Shown: positions 1 to 8,748 of the stretch, piece after piece
How the letters are laid out: every line of letters starts with the position of its first letter
Position numbering within the stretch: the first letter of the stretch is position 1
DNA from: an uncultured Akkermansia sp.
GTDB taxonomy: Bacteria; Verrucomicrobiota; Verrucomicrobiia; Verrucomicrobiales; Akkermansiaceae
Length of the DNA stretch: 64,000 nucleotides
Direction: 5' to 3'
Assembly (NCBI GenBank): GCA_944390825.1
Contig: CALXRG010000013.1
Coordinates: forward strand, 1-64,000
Position numbers and translations under genes: made by a program
The notes under the pieces: generated by a model
Told to the model about the DNA's origin: nothing
The model's database searches: none
Seen by the model: the letters and a program-made list of their open reading frames with translations, nothing else

Positions 1-30
1 TATCCACAAGCCCGATATCAACTCAAGCGA

Positions 31-63
31 CGAGCTCACCCCCCCATCAGGGAGGTGAGCTCG
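31..63. terminator. Inverted repeat at window edge
   Basis: A perfect 10-bp inverted repeat (CGAGCTCACC at 31-40, GGTGAGCTCG at 54-63) encloses a C-rich loop. Flanking ACTCAA (21-26) and TTGAGT (64-69) can extend it. A T run follows at 79-83, rather far for a standard terminator. It is probably the transcription end of a gene lying before the window. Confidence 0.5.
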
Positions 64-106
64 TTGAGTGCTTACGATTTTTTGTGCGGACGGGCGGCAG
101 AATCTC

Positions 107-135
107 TTGACAAGTCCGGGGCGGCGTGGTATTGA
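107..135 (+). promoter_or_regulatory. Promoter of the MFS gene
   Basis: TTGACA (107-112), 17-bp spacer, TATTGA (130-135). The predicted start lies about 26 nt before the ATG at 168, leaving room for the AGGGAG Shine-Dalgarno. This is one of the minority of genes here with both a leader and an SD. Confidence 0.6.
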
Positions 136-167
136 GCGTGCGTCCTACATGACAGGGAGACAAGGCT

Positions 168-1394
168 ATGAGTAACGCATCATGCGCAGAGAATGCCCCG
201 CAGGAGAAGATGACGTACCGCCACTGGCTGCCGCTGCTGGGCCTGACCAGCGCTGCCTTCATCTTCAATACGTCAGAGTTTATCCCCATCGGTCTGCTCT
301 CGGACATAGCGGCTGATTTCCACACGACGGAAGCGCATGCCGGGCTGATCATCTCTGTGTATGCCTGGGTGGTGATGCTGCTCTCGCTGCCGCTCATGAT
401 ACTGGTATCGCGCGTGGCTCTGCGGCGGCTCATGCTTTGGACCGTGGCGCTCTTTGTGGTGTTCCAGCTGCTGTCGGGCTTATCGGCGAGCTACGGGATG
501 CTGATGGCGGCACGCATGGGGGTGGCGTGTGCACACGCGGTGTTCTGGTCGATTGTGTCGCCCCTGGCTGTGCAGCTGGTGCCGTACCGCTACCGGCCGC
601 TGGCTCTGAGCATGATTGTGACGGGGACGTCGGTGGCGATGGTGTTTGGTCTGCCACTGGGGCGAGTCGTCGGGCTGTGGATAGGCTGGCGCATGGCGTT
701 TATGTGCATCGGAGCGTTCGCGCTGGCGACGCTGCTGTACCTGCTCGGTTGCCTGCCGTGTGTGCCCAGCCGTGGCGGATTCTCCCGGCGCGATCTGCCC
801 CGCCTGCTCAAAAACCCATTGCTGCTTTCTCTCTACGGACTGACGCTCGCACTGGCTACGGCCTGCTACACAGGGTACAGTTATATCGAACCTTTCCTTA
901 AGCAGGTGGCGGCAATGCCGGACAGCACCATCACCACCACGCTGATGATTTTCGGCGCCATGGGCATCGCCGGCAGTGTGGCGTTTTCCAAGTTCTACGC
1001 GAGGCAACCCTACCGTTTCATGGATGCCGTCATCCTCCTGGTGGTGCTGTGCCTCGGCAGCATGCAGCTGGCAGCGGGTGCTTCCTGGGCGATGGTGCTG
1101 CTCTGCGCACTCTGGGGCGCGGCGGCCATCGCGTTCAACGTCGTGCTGCAATCCGAAATAATCACGAACTCACCGCGGCAGGCCACTTCCGTCTCGATGG
1201 CAATTTTTTCCGGTATTTACAACCTCGGCATTGGAGGCGGCACGGTGGCCGGCGGAGCAATCTGTACGTATGTGTCGATGGCTGATATTGGTTATGCCGG
1301 TGCAGCTCTGGCTCTGCTGGCGTTCGTTCTCTGGCGCTACCGTGTGCAGCCGCTCCTGCGAAGGGTGAAAGCGAAGCACGCCGCACAGGGATAG
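168..1394 (+). CDS. MFS transporter, sugar-efflux/DHA1-like
   Basis: Predicted inner-membrane proton-driven exporter of 408 residues with about 12 hydrophobic helices, the normal size for the major facilitator superfamily. The N-terminal stretch with the FNTSEFIPIGLL motif and the following SVYAWVVMLLSLP segment resemble the SotB/AraJ drug and sugar-efflux branch, where the E-F-P motif in the first helix is typical. The substrate cannot be told from sequence. The start is supported by AGGGAG eight bases before ATG and by an upstream promoter. It stands alone, convergent with tyrA downstream. Confidence 0.8.
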   Translation: MSNASCAENAPQEKMTYRHWLPLLGLTSAAFIFNTSEFIPIGLLSDIAADFHTTEAHAGLIISVYAWVVMLLSLPLMILVSRVALRRLMLWTVALFVVFQLLSGLSASYGMLMAARMGVACAHAVFWSIVSPLAVQLVPYRYRPLALSMIVTGTSVAMVFGLPLGRVVGLWIGWRMAFMCIGAFALATLLYLLGCLPCVPSRGGFSRRDLPRLLKNPLLLSLYGLTLALATACYTGYSYIEPFLKQVAAMPDSTITTTLMIFGAMGIAGSVAFSKFYARQPYRFMDAVILLVVLCLGSMQLAAGASWAMVLLCALWGAAAIAFNVVLQSEIITNSPRQATSVSMAIFSGIYNLGIGGGTVAGGAICTYVSMADIGYAGAALALLAFVLWRYRVQPLLRRVKAKHAAQG

Positions 1395-1454
1395 CCCGCA
1401 GGTGCCCTGGGCTTAGCTGGCGGGTGGTGCCTGGCGCAGACGTTGGCACTGGGT

Positions 1455-2351
1455 TCAGCCGTTGGTGCCGGGCTGCTCGCGGCGGATGGCTTCGCGAGCT
1501 GTTCTGGCTTCTTCCAGCCAGGTGCGCACGCCATCCTTGTCCTGGTTCTCCAGCAGGTCAATGAGTTTGTGCAGGTCGACCACGGCGTCGGCGAGAGACT
1601 GCCGGATCGCGACGTCGTTCTCCCACAGAATGTCCGCCCACATGCCGGCAGGCCCGGAGCAGACGCGCGTGGTGTCCCGGAAGCCGCTGGCTGCCAGACG
1701 CTGCATGTCGGCCAGCGGTACATCGCTCATATAGGCGTGGCGGGCGCAGAGCCCGGCGAGGATGTGCGGGGTGTGGGAGATGCGCGCGACGGTGCGGTCA
1801 TGGGTGGTGGGATCCATCGCGTAGGTGCGGCAGCCGAGTGCTTGCCAGAAGCAGGTGAGTTGTTCCACTTTGTCCGCGGGGGCACCGTGGTCATCGGTGA
1901 TGACGACCGTGGCGCCTTCCAGCAGCTCGGCAAAGGCGTTCTCCAGTCCTTGTTTTTCCTTGCCGGCCATGGGATGCGAGCCGATGAAGATGCGCCCGCG
2001 CCCGGTGAGAAACTGGCCGGTGGTGCGGTGGACGTAGGCCTTGACAGAGCCGACGTCGGTCACGACGCAGTCGCTGCTGATGGCAGGCAGAATGTGGCGC
2101 GCGATGTCTTCAAAGGCTCCAATGGGTGTGGCCAGGATGATCAGATCGGCACCACGGGCCGCCGCGATGGCATCCGTATACGTGTGCTCGGTGATGCCGA
2201 GTTGGCGGGCGAGCTCCAGCGGCTGCTGGCGGCGCGCCCAGAGACGCAGTTCGCAGCCGGGGAGGTGCTTGGCAACGGCCTTGGCAATGGAGCCGCCGAG
2301 CAGGCCCGGGCCATAGATGGTGACGCAGTGAAAGGGGGAGGGGATGCTCAC
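1455..2351 (-). CDS. tyrA: Prephenate dehydrogenase
   Basis: Oxidatively decarboxylates prephenate to 4-hydroxyphenylpyruvate with NAD(P), in tyrosine synthesis. The 298-residue product opens with a Rossmann nucleotide loop (GPGLLGGS, about residues 14-21) and has VTDVGSVKA and FIGSHPMAG, the family motifs around the catalytic and substrate-binding residues. There is no fused chorismate mutase domain, so this is the monofunctional form. The likely start is GTG at 2351; no in-frame ATG precedes the Rossmann motif. It lies 59 bp after the lipoprotein gene on the same strand and may be co-transcribed with it. Confidence 0.88.
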   Translation of the reverse strand: MSIPSPFHCVTIYGPGLLGGSIAKAVAKHLPGCELRLWARRQQPLELARQLGITEHTYTDAIAAARGADLIILATPIGAFEDIARHILPAISSDCVVTDVGSVKAYVHRTTGQFLTGRGRIFIGSHPMAGKEKQGLENAFAELLEGATVVITDDHGAPADKVEQLTCFWQALGCRTYAMDPTTHDRTVARISHTPHILAGLCARHAYMSDVPLADMQRLAASGFRDTTRVCSGPAGMWADILWENDVAIRQSLADAVVDLHKLIDLLENQDKDGVRTWLEEARTAREAIRREQPGTNG

Positions 2352-2410
2352 GCGTGTGAAGAGTGGATGGATGCGCTGGTGGGGAGAATGACCTGGTGAA
2401 ACGCGGCGTT

Positions 2411-3187
2411 TTACGGCACGATGAAGTATTTGTCCGTCCCTTGGATTTTGAGCTTCTTGCCACTGGGGAAGGGCTGTCCGTTGGCGCCTTTGATGAGGAT
2501 GGTTTTGCTGGGTTCGTACGGGTTATAGACGCGGAAGGGGTCTCCCGGTACGCGCGAGGCAACGGGTGGAGTGTCGGCTGCTTTGACTGCCGGTTTGGCG
2601 GCAGGTGCCGGCTTCGGGGCCGGAGTGGCAGAGCTCGCGGGTGCGGGGGTGGTGCTGACGGGTTTCGGGGTCGTCACTTTGGAAGCCGCAGAGGTGGTTT
2701 TGGGAGCTGCGGGGGTCACCTTGGGCGAGGTGGTGGATTGCGTCCGGGGGGCAATCACGGGTTGCACTTTGGTGGTGGTGATTGTCGTGGGGGCGGGGGT
2801 CGGGGATGTCCGGACGGAGGGCTGCGGAGCCTGGACCGCAGGTGTGACCGGTTGGACGACGGCTCCGGGAACTGCGGTCGCGGCCGGTGCGGTGCCCGGC
2901 GTACTGGATGGCGCGGTTGTCGCAGCCGGGGGGATGACGGGGGGCGGCGTAGCTGCCGGCGTGGCAGGTGTCTTGGGGGTTGGCTGCTGCTGTACCTGCT
3001 GCTGCATCGGGAATATTTGCCCGAAGAAACCGCTGGAGTTTTGGGCCTTGGGCTTCGGGGCCGGGGTCGGACTTTCTGTTTTCAGTGACCCGGAGTAAGG
3101 CATGTCAGGCACCATGTCCGGGAGGTATACGCAGGAACCGAGCAGAGAGACGGGTACGAGTATGGCGGCAAGCTTGAAGATGTTCAT
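2411..3187 (-). CDS. Pro/Thr/Ala-rich lipoprotein
   Basis: Unrecognised 258-residue predicted lipoprotein. The start MNIFKLAAIL gives a signal peptide ending in the lipobox LLGSC, so export and lipid anchoring are expected. An upstream in-frame ATG (3211) would place polar residues before the signal and is less likely; the promoter also fits 3187. Roughly residues 45-200 are low-complexity, rich in Pro, Thr, Ala and Val, like a periplasmic spacer. The last 50 residues are ordered (DPFRVYNPYEP, KKLKIQGTDKYFIVP) and probably form a small C-terminal domain. It is divergent from ispG. Confidence 0.72.
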   Translation of the reverse strand: MNIFKLAAILVPVSLLGSCVYLPDMVPDMPYSGSLKTESPTPAPKPKAQNSSGFFGQIFPMQQQVQQQPTPKTPATPAATPPPVIPPAATTAPSSTPGTAPAATAVPGAVVQPVTPAVQAPQPSVRTSPTPAPTTITTTKVQPVIAPRTQSTTSPKVTPAAPKTTSAASKVTTPKPVSTTPAPASSATPAPKPAPAAKPAVKAADTPPVASRVPGDPFRVYNPYEPSKTILIKGANGQPFPSGKKLKIQGTDKYFIVP

Positions 3188-3198
3188 ATTCTGTTCAG

Positions 3199-3227
3199 AT
3201 GCTAGTTCCAAAACGGGTCAAAGTCAA
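3199..3227 (-). promoter_or_regulatory. Promoter of the Pro/Thr-rich lipoprotein
   Basis: On the minus strand TTGACT (3227-3222), 17 bp, TAGCAT (3204-3199). Eleven bases separate the -10 box from the ATG at 3187, so the leader would be about 5 nt and contain no Shine-Dalgarno. It is divergent from the ispG promoter 31 bp away. Confidence 0.6.
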
Positions 3228-3258
3228 CTTCAAAACGCGTGTGTGTCAGGTTTCTGAC

Positions 3259-3287
3259 TTGAAATAGACGCGCAGGAGTTGTAAATT
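3259..3287 (+). promoter_or_regulatory. Promoter of ispG, predicted leaderless
   Basis: TTGAAA (3259-3264), 17-bp spacer, TAAATT (3282-3287), then six bases to the ATG at 3294. Transcription would start at or next to the A of the start codon. Confidence 0.6.
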
Positions 3288-3293
3288 GATGTC

Positions 3294-5036
3294 ATGAGCA
3301 CTTTGCATTGCCCCAGTTTGTTTCAGTACAATCGCCGCCCCACCCGCGAGGTGATGATTGGTAACCTCGGTGTGGGCGGGATGAATCCGATTCGCATTCA
3401 GTCCATGCTGACGAGTGATACGCTGAATACGGAGGCTTGTGTGAAAGAGGCTCTGGCGTTGGCAGAGGCCGGCTGCGAGATCATCCGCCTGACCGCGCAG
3501 ACGAAGGTGTACGCGGCCAACCTGGAGCACATCGCCCGTGAGCTGCGGGCCGCGGGATGCCAGGTGCCGCTGGTGGCGGATATTCATTTCAAACCGGATG
3601 CGGCGATGGAGGCGGCCAAGTGGGTGGAGAAGATTCGCGTGAATCCCGGCAATTTTATTGATAAAAAGAAGTTTGTGTCGCGTGATTACACGGATGCAGA
3701 GTACGCGGAGGAGTTGGACCGCCTGCGTGAGGCGTTCACGCCTTTGGTGCTTTTCTGCAAGGAACATGGCCGCGCAATGCGCTTGGGGGCTAACCACGGG
3801 TCGCTTTCCGACCGCATCCTGAACCGCTTTGGTGATACGCCGGAGGGGATGGTGGAGAGTGCGCTCGAGTTTGCGCGTATTGCCCGTGACTTGGGTTATC
3901 ACCAGTTGGTTTTCTCGATGAAGTCGTCGAATGTGAAGGTGATGATTCAGGCTTACCGCCTGCTGGTGCGTCGCCTCGAGGAGGCTGGCCCCGACTGGAA
4001 TTATCCGATTCACCTGGGGGTGACGGAGGCCGGCGAGGGCGAGGACGCCCGCATCAAGAGCGCGACGGGTATCGGTTCACTGCTGGCGGATGGTATCGGT
4101 GATACGCTGCGCGTGTCGCTCACCGAGGATCCGGTGTACGAGGTGGCTCCCGGTTTCGAGTTGGCCGCTCCCTACCAGCCGGGCGCTCAGACGCCACAGC
4201 CGGCTCTTGAAGGGGAGCCCGAGGCGCCGTTCGATCCGTTCGTGTATCACAAGCGCAAGGCAGAGCTCCTCACGCGCGGCGGGGTGACTCTCGGCTGGAA
4301 TGAACCGGTGCGGGTGGTGTTGCCCCAGGCTTCTTGCGAGGCGCTTGACCCGGCCGTGATGAAGGATTTGATGCCTGAGATCAGCGTGGAGGACTTGGCT
4401 GCGGTGGAGATCGATCCGCGCGATGCGGAGGCTGTCGCTGCGCTGGCCGACGCTCCGGCTACCGTGGTGACGGTGGCTGATGGCGTGGAGATGCCGCTGC
4501 CTCAGGCTTTCCGATTGTTGGCTGCACTTATCCCGGTGCGCCATTCGATTTTGCTGAAGGATACGCTGGGAATGCCCGGGCCGCTGTCGGCGCCGATGGC
4601 GGGCGGTGTCAACATGGGTTCGCTGTTGTGTGACGGCATCGGCAACGCTGTGCTGGTGCGCCTGGAGAAGGACCCGGAGAAGGCTGCTCGCCTGGCGTTC
4701 AATATCTTGCAGGCGGCCGGTGTGCGTCTGACCAAGACAGAGTATGTGTCCTGCCCGTCCTGCGGCCGCACCCATTACAATATCCAGGAAGCTGCGGCGC
4801 GTATCCGTGCGGCTACCGGTCACCTCAAGGGTGTGAAGATTGCGATCATGGGTTGTATCGTGAATGGTCCCGGTGAAATGAGTGACGCGGATTTCGGCTA
4901 CGTGGGCGGCGCTCCCAACAAGATTAACCTCTATGTGGGGCATCAGCCGGTGGAGATGAATATCCCGCAGGATGAGGCGGTGGAGCACTTGGTCAATCTG
5001 ATCAAGGCACATGGCCGCTGGGTGGATCCGACTTAA
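3294..5036 (+). CDS. ispG: 4-hydroxy-3-methylbut-2-enyl-diphosphate synthase, long form
   Basis: Iron-sulfur enzyme converting MEcPP to HMBPP in the MEP isoprenoid pathway. The 580-residue protein has the N-terminal TIM-barrel (GGMNPIRIQSML, EIIRLTAQT, VADIHFKPDAA, KIRVNPGNF) and the C-terminal 4Fe-4S domain with SCPSCGR (about residues 485-491) and GCIVNGPGE (about 519-527), giving the three cysteine ligands. It is about 200 residues longer than the E. coli enzyme because of the extra central domain seen in Chlamydiae, Bacteroidetes and plants. Another MEP gene, ispE, is at 31.8-33.2 kb. The start lies only six bases past the -10 box. Confidence 0.95.
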   Translation: MSTLHCPSLFQYNRRPTREVMIGNLGVGGMNPIRIQSMLTSDTLNTEACVKEALALAEAGCEIIRLTAQTKVYAANLEHIARELRAAGCQVPLVADIHFKPDAAMEAAKWVEKIRVNPGNFIDKKKFVSRDYTDAEYAEELDRLREAFTPLVLFCKEHGRAMRLGANHGSLSDRILNRFGDTPEGMVESALEFARIARDLGYHQLVFSMKSSNVKVMIQAYRLLVRRLEEAGPDWNYPIHLGVTEAGEGEDARIKSATGIGSLLADGIGDTLRVSLTEDPVYEVAPGFELAAPYQPGAQTPQPALEGEPEAPFDPFVYHKRKAELLTRGGVTLGWNEPVRVVLPQASCEALDPAVMKDLMPEISVEDLAAVEIDPRDAEAVAALADAPATVVTVADGVEMPLPQAFRLLAALIPVRHSILLKDTLGMPGPLSAPMAGGVNMGSLLCDGIGNAVLVRLEKDPEKAARLAFNILQAAGVRLTKTEYVSCPSCGRTHYNIQEAAARIRAATGHLKGVKIAIMGCIVNGPGEMSDADFGYVGGAPNKINLYVGHQPVEMNIPQDEAVEHLVNLIKAHGRWVDPT

Positions 5037-5060
5037 TGAATCGTTGTCAGGAGTACGAGA

Positions 5061-6047
5061 ATGCTGAGAATTAAAATATTGACCGTATGGAGTCTGCCCC
5101 AATTCCGGGGGCGTTTTTTCCCGTCTCCCATGGAATGGGATGGCGTGCAGTTCGTTTGTGATCCGGACTGCCGGGAGTACGACTGGCTTGTGGTGTATGA
5201 TGAGCTTCCCCGCCAGCACAAGGTGGAGGAGCTGGCCTGCCCCGCGGCGCATACGATTCTGGTGACGCAGGAACCGGATTGCATTAAGATTTATCCGAGG
5301 TGCTATACGCACCAATTCAATTACGTGCTGACAACTCATGACCCCGCTGTGCTGCCGCATCCCGGATACCGCCGGGCTGCCGGGGCTATCGTGTGGCTCA
5401 ATAACCGGAGTCCCCAGGAGAACCGTGCCTGCCGCGACTATGAAAAGAGCCGCGTTGTGTCGGCGATTTTTTCCTCGAAGCGCAACAACCACACGCTGCA
5501 TGTCAAGCGGATGGAGTTCATCGAGTACATCGAGAAACACCTGCCCGAGCTGGAGCGGTTCGGCTGGGGGATCCGCCCCCTCAAAGAAAAGTATGATGCA
5601 CTGGATTCCTACCGTTACCACATCGCGATTGAGAATCACTGCCAGCCTTATCACTGGACAGAAAAGCTGTCCGATCCGATTTTGAGCCTGAGCCTTCCGT
5701 TTTATGCCGGGGATCCCGCCATCACACAGATTCTCCCGCCCGAGAGCATCATACCGATTCCCCTGGATGACCCGCAGAAGGCGCTCGGGATCATGCGGCA
5801 GGCAATCGATGCGAATGAATACGAGAAGCGTCTGCCGGCGTTGCGAGAGGCCCGGCGCCTGATTTGCGAGCGGTACAATCTGTGGAATCAGATTCTGGAG
5901 GTTGTGGCGGAGCACGAGCAGAGCGGGTGCAGCCGTGAGCCGGCGCATACCAGGATTTATGAGCGTCATTATTTGCGCCGCAATCCGCTCCATCTCTTGT
6001 CGGAGGGGCTGGAGCTGGCGCGGGCACGCTGGCTGATGGGCCGCTAA
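5061..6047 (+). CDS. GT10 alpha-1,3/4-fucosyltransferase-like enzyme
   Basis: Predicted transferase of fucose from GDP-fucose to a GlcNAc-type acceptor. The 328-residue product carries the GT10 signature: NNHTLHVKRMEF, then KYDALDSYRYHIAIENH, then YHWTEKLSDPILS and PFYAGDPA. These correspond to the alpha-1,3-fucosyltransferase motif with the conserved E-N and K-x-x-D region that binds the donor. No signal peptide or membrane helix is seen, as for cytoplasmic bacterial GT10 enzymes. The start has an AGGAG seven bases upstream. It follows ispG by 24 bp and ends 9 bp before uvrC, so co-transcription is likely although the roles are unrelated. Confidence 0.85.
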   Translation: MLRIKILTVWSLPQFRGRFFPSPMEWDGVQFVCDPDCREYDWLVVYDELPRQHKVEELACPAAHTILVTQEPDCIKIYPRCYTHQFNYVLTTHDPAVLPHPGYRRAAGAIVWLNNRSPQENRACRDYEKSRVVSAIFSSKRNNHTLHVKRMEFIEYIEKHLPELERFGWGIRPLKEKYDALDSYRYHIAIENHCQPYHWTEKLSDPILSLSLPFYAGDPAITQILPPESIIPIPLDDPQKALGIMRQAIDANEYEKRLPALREARRLICERYNLWNQILEVVAEHEQSGCSREPAHTRIYERHYLRRNPLHLLSEGLELARARWLMGR

Positions 6048-6056
6048 CCGGGGTGC

Positions 6057-7604
6057 ATGCAAAGGGTGGATCTCAAAGCCAAGTGGCGGATGACGCCGCA
6101 CTGCCCGGGTGTTTACCTGATGAAGGGGGAGGGCGGTGGTATCATTTATGTGGGCAAGGCGAAGGATTTGCACCGTCGCCTGGCGAATTATTTTTCACCG
6201 TCGCGGGCGACGCTGGAGAATGGAAAGACGCGGGCGCTGATCGCGGCGATCCGTGATTTTGATTATTATGAGGTGCGCAATGACCAGGAGTCCCTGATCC
6301 TGGAGCAGAAGCTCATCAAGGAGTACCGGCCGCACTACAACGTGCAGCTGCGGGATGATAAGCGCTACCTGCTGTTGCGCGCGACGCGTCAGGAGGAGTT
6401 GCCGCGTTTTGCGCTGGCCCGTTTGCGAAAGGAGGACGGGGCCCGCTACCTGGGGCCTTTCGTGCACTCAACGGCGCTGAAAGAAACGGTGGAGTGGCTG
6501 AATCACCGCTTCCGCTTGCGGACGTGCTCGTGCCGCCACCCGGGGGAGGAACAGTACCGCCACTGTCATGATGATGTGATACGCCATTGCTCGGCTCCGT
6601 GTATTGGCCGGATTTCGCCGGAGGCATACCGGGAGCAGTTCGAGGCTGCTCTCGGTTTGCTGGAGGGGCGGGGGCGCCGGGAGCACCTGGACGCGCTGAC
6701 GCAGGAGATGATGGAGGCTTCGGACGCGCTGGATTTCGAGAGGGCTGCCCGTCTGCGCGATATCCGGGAGAATATCCTGCTGACACTGGAACCGGCCCGG
6801 CGCTTCGCCCGACGGGCTCCGGATTTGCCCGGTACGGTGGATCCTGACCGCGATTTGGCTGAGCTGGCAGAGGCGCTGGGAATGGCGGAGCCCCCCGCGA
6901 TCATGGAGTGTTTTGATATTTCCAACCTGTCGGATAATCACATTGTGGCGTCGATGGTGCGCTTTACGAATGGTCGGCCGGACAACGCGGCGTACCGCCG
7001 CTACCGTATCCGCGGGGTGGATGGGCAGAACGACTTTGCCTCGATGCTGGAGGTGGTGCGCCGCCGTTATTCCCGCATTGTGAATGAGAGCAGTGCTTTG
7101 TATGAGAAGCCGCCCGGGATGGGGACGTACGCTTGGCTGAGGCAGTTGAGCCGTGAGGGCCGTGCTCCGATTACGGTGCCTCACCTGGTGGTGGTGGATG
7201 GTGGTAAGGGACAGCTGAGTACGGCGGTCCAGGTGCTGCGTGAAATCGGCCTGGAGGATATGCCGGCGATTGGACTCGCCAAGCGGGATGAGGAGGTGTA
7301 CTTCCCCGACCGCAGTGAGCCGCTGGTGCTCAGCCATGAGTCGGGGGCGCTGAAGCTGCTGCAGCGCTTGCGCGATGAGGCGCACCGCTTTGCCAATAAT
7401 TATAATGAGCTGCTGGTGCGCAAGCGCGTGCGGGAGAGTAAGCTCGATGCCTACAGCGGCATGACTCCCCGCCGGAAGGAATTGCTGCTGGCACGCTTCC
7501 ACTCCGTGGCTAATATCCGTGCCCGCAGCCCGGAGGAGCTGGCTGAGATACCCGGCATTTCCCTGACCTGGGCCAGGCACTTTTCCGAGTGGCTCCGGCA
7601 GTGA
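6057..7604 (+). CDS. uvrC: Excinuclease ABC subunit C
   Basis: Makes both incisions in nucleotide excision repair with UvrA and UvrB. The order of domains is normal: GIY-YIG nuclease (GVYLMK, IIYVGKAKDLHRRL), a Cys-containing segment, the UVR helical pair (ALDFERAARLRDIRE) that docks on UvrB, the RNase H-like nuclease (VVVDGGKGQLSTAV) and a C-terminal helix-hairpin-helix (PEELAEIPGISLTWA). At 515 residues it is shorter than E. coli UvrC (610) but no catalytic segment is visibly missing. uvrB lies 12 kb away. The start has only a weak G-rich stretch upstream. Confidence 0.93.
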   Translation: MQRVDLKAKWRMTPHCPGVYLMKGEGGGIIYVGKAKDLHRRLANYFSPSRATLENGKTRALIAAIRDFDYYEVRNDQESLILEQKLIKEYRPHYNVQLRDDKRYLLLRATRQEELPRFALARLRKEDGARYLGPFVHSTALKETVEWLNHRFRLRTCSCRHPGEEQYRHCHDDVIRHCSAPCIGRISPEAYREQFEAALGLLEGRGRREHLDALTQEMMEASDALDFERAARLRDIRENILLTLEPARRFARRAPDLPGTVDPDRDLAELAEALGMAEPPAIMECFDISNLSDNHIVASMVRFTNGRPDNAAYRRYRIRGVDGQNDFASMLEVVRRRYSRIVNESSALYEKPPGMGTYAWLRQLSREGRAPITVPHLVVVDGGKGQLSTAVQVLREIGLEDMPAIGLAKRDEEVYFPDRSEPLVLSHESGALKLLQRLRDEAHRFANNYNELLVRKRVRESKLDAYSGMTPRRKELLLARFHSVANIRARSPEELAEIPGISLTWARHFSEWLRQ

Positions 7605-7634
7605 GGGGCCCGGGTGGCTTTGCCAGTGGTGGCT

Positions 7635-8555
7635 CTAGAGCAGGCCGCCCAGCACCTTGCCAGTCACTTTGAAGTGCAGCTTGGCTACGTCTTTTAATTT
7701 CTCTGCGCCGTGCTTCTGCACGAAGACCCGGGCGGCTTTGGTGACGTGGGGTGCACAGCCGAGGGGAAGCTCGCAGCCGGCGGCGTGGGCCGTCTGCTGC
7801 ACCCAGTGGACAAAGCGATCACGGGCGAGGATGGAGGCTGCGGCGACGGCGATGTCGCTTTCGCCGCCGGTACGCTGCTCCAGCGAGACGGGGATGTGAC
7901 GTTTGTTCAGGGCGGACTTGAGTACCCATTCTTTGGCAAATTGGTCGCTGAGAGCCCGCGGACAGGTGGGAACTTTCTCGTGCAGGGCGGCGATGACGCG
8001 CGCGTGCCCCCATGCCAGCAGGCGATTGAGGTTGCCAAACTCCGCGTAGAGGTCGTTGTAGCGATGCGGACCGATGCAGATGATTTCCCAGGCGATGCCG
8101 GGGAGTGTTTTGATCTTCTCCGCGATGGTGTGGATGCGCTTGTCGTCGTGGATGGCTTTGCTGTCGCGGCAGCCGAGTTTGAGCAACTGCCCGGCGGTAT
8201 GCTCATCACTGTAGACTCCGGCGATGACCAAGGGGCCAAAGTAGTCGCCCTTGCCGCTTTCGTCGATGCCAAAGTGGGGAGTGCTGTCAAGCAGGGCTTC
8301 GCGTTTGCCGGAGTCGTGGATGACTCCTTCCCCGGGGTTGACCAGCATGACGAACTCGAGAAACTCATCCGAGCCGCTGCCTTGGATCAGGAGGCGTTTG
8401 CGCTTCGGGTAGTAGGCGACGTTGACTCGCGGCCCTTCGAAGCAGAAGGAGGCATACGGCCGCTCGCTTTCCTCGTAACCTGCACGCTGACGCAACTTGG
8501 AACAAAGGGCGGCGGCATCTGCCGGGCTTAGGTCAAGTGTGTACTGGTGAGCCAT
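7635..8555 (-). CDS. rnhC: Ribonuclease HIII
   Basis: Removes RNA from RNA-DNA hybrids. The 306-residue product has the N-terminal TBP-like substrate-binding domain typical of HIII, then the type 2 RNase H core with GIDESGKGDYFGPLVIAG, the DESGKGD form being diagnostic for HIII rather than HII. ILARDRFVHWV and the later acidic residues complete the active site. The ATG at 8555 is preferred over the in-frame TTG at 8576 because AGGAG (8572-8568) lies between them. It is convergent with uvrC. Confidence 0.92.
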   Translation of the reverse strand: MAHQYTLDLSPADAAALCSKLRQRAGYEESERPYASFCFEGPRVNVAYYPKRKRLLIQGSGSDEFLEFVMLVNPGEGVIHDSGKREALLDSTPHFGIDESGKGDYFGPLVIAGVYSDEHTAGQLLKLGCRDSKAIHDDKRIHTIAEKIKTLPGIAWEIICIGPHRYNDLYAEFGNLNRLLAWGHARVIAALHEKVPTCPRALSDQFAKEWVLKSALNKRHIPVSLEQRTGGESDIAVAAASILARDRFVHWVQQTAHAAGCELPLGCAPHVTKAARVFVQKHGAEKLKDVAKLHFKVTGKVLGGLL

Positions 8556-8687
8556 GAGCTCACTATTCTCCTGCAAAATGGAGATACGTCAATACTAAAT
8601 TCCGACCCGGGATAAAAAAAAGTCATCCCGTTCGCCCGGTGTGCTCTGCTTGGGGGGAAAAAAAAGTGTTCCTGCGTGTTTTTTTGC

Positions 8688-8716
8688 GGGACAAAAGGGG
8701 AAAAATGCGCTATAGT
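8688..8716 (+). promoter_or_regulatory. Promoter of the HU-family gene
   Basis: A good -10 box TATAGT (8711-8716) has GGGACA (8688-8693) 17 bp upstream as the best -35. The predicted leader is about 26 nt, without an obvious Shine-Dalgarno, and contains a palindrome. Confidence 0.5.
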
Positions 8717-8728
8717 CAGCCCGACTTC

Positions 8729-8740
8729 TGTAACGTTACA
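8729..8740. promoter_or_regulatory. 12-bp palindrome in the HU leader, possible operator
   Basis: TGTAACGTTACA is a perfect palindrome with a central CG, placed between the predicted transcription start and the ATG at 8749. The form resembles LacI/GalR-type operators. It is an inference; no regulator gene of that type is in the window. Confidence 0.4.
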
Positions 8741-8748
8741 TCAAGATT

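Noticed and set aside
480..1151. 223-residue minus-strand frame inside the MFS gene
   Set aside because: It is a His/Arg/Gln-rich shadow of the strongly supported MFS gene.
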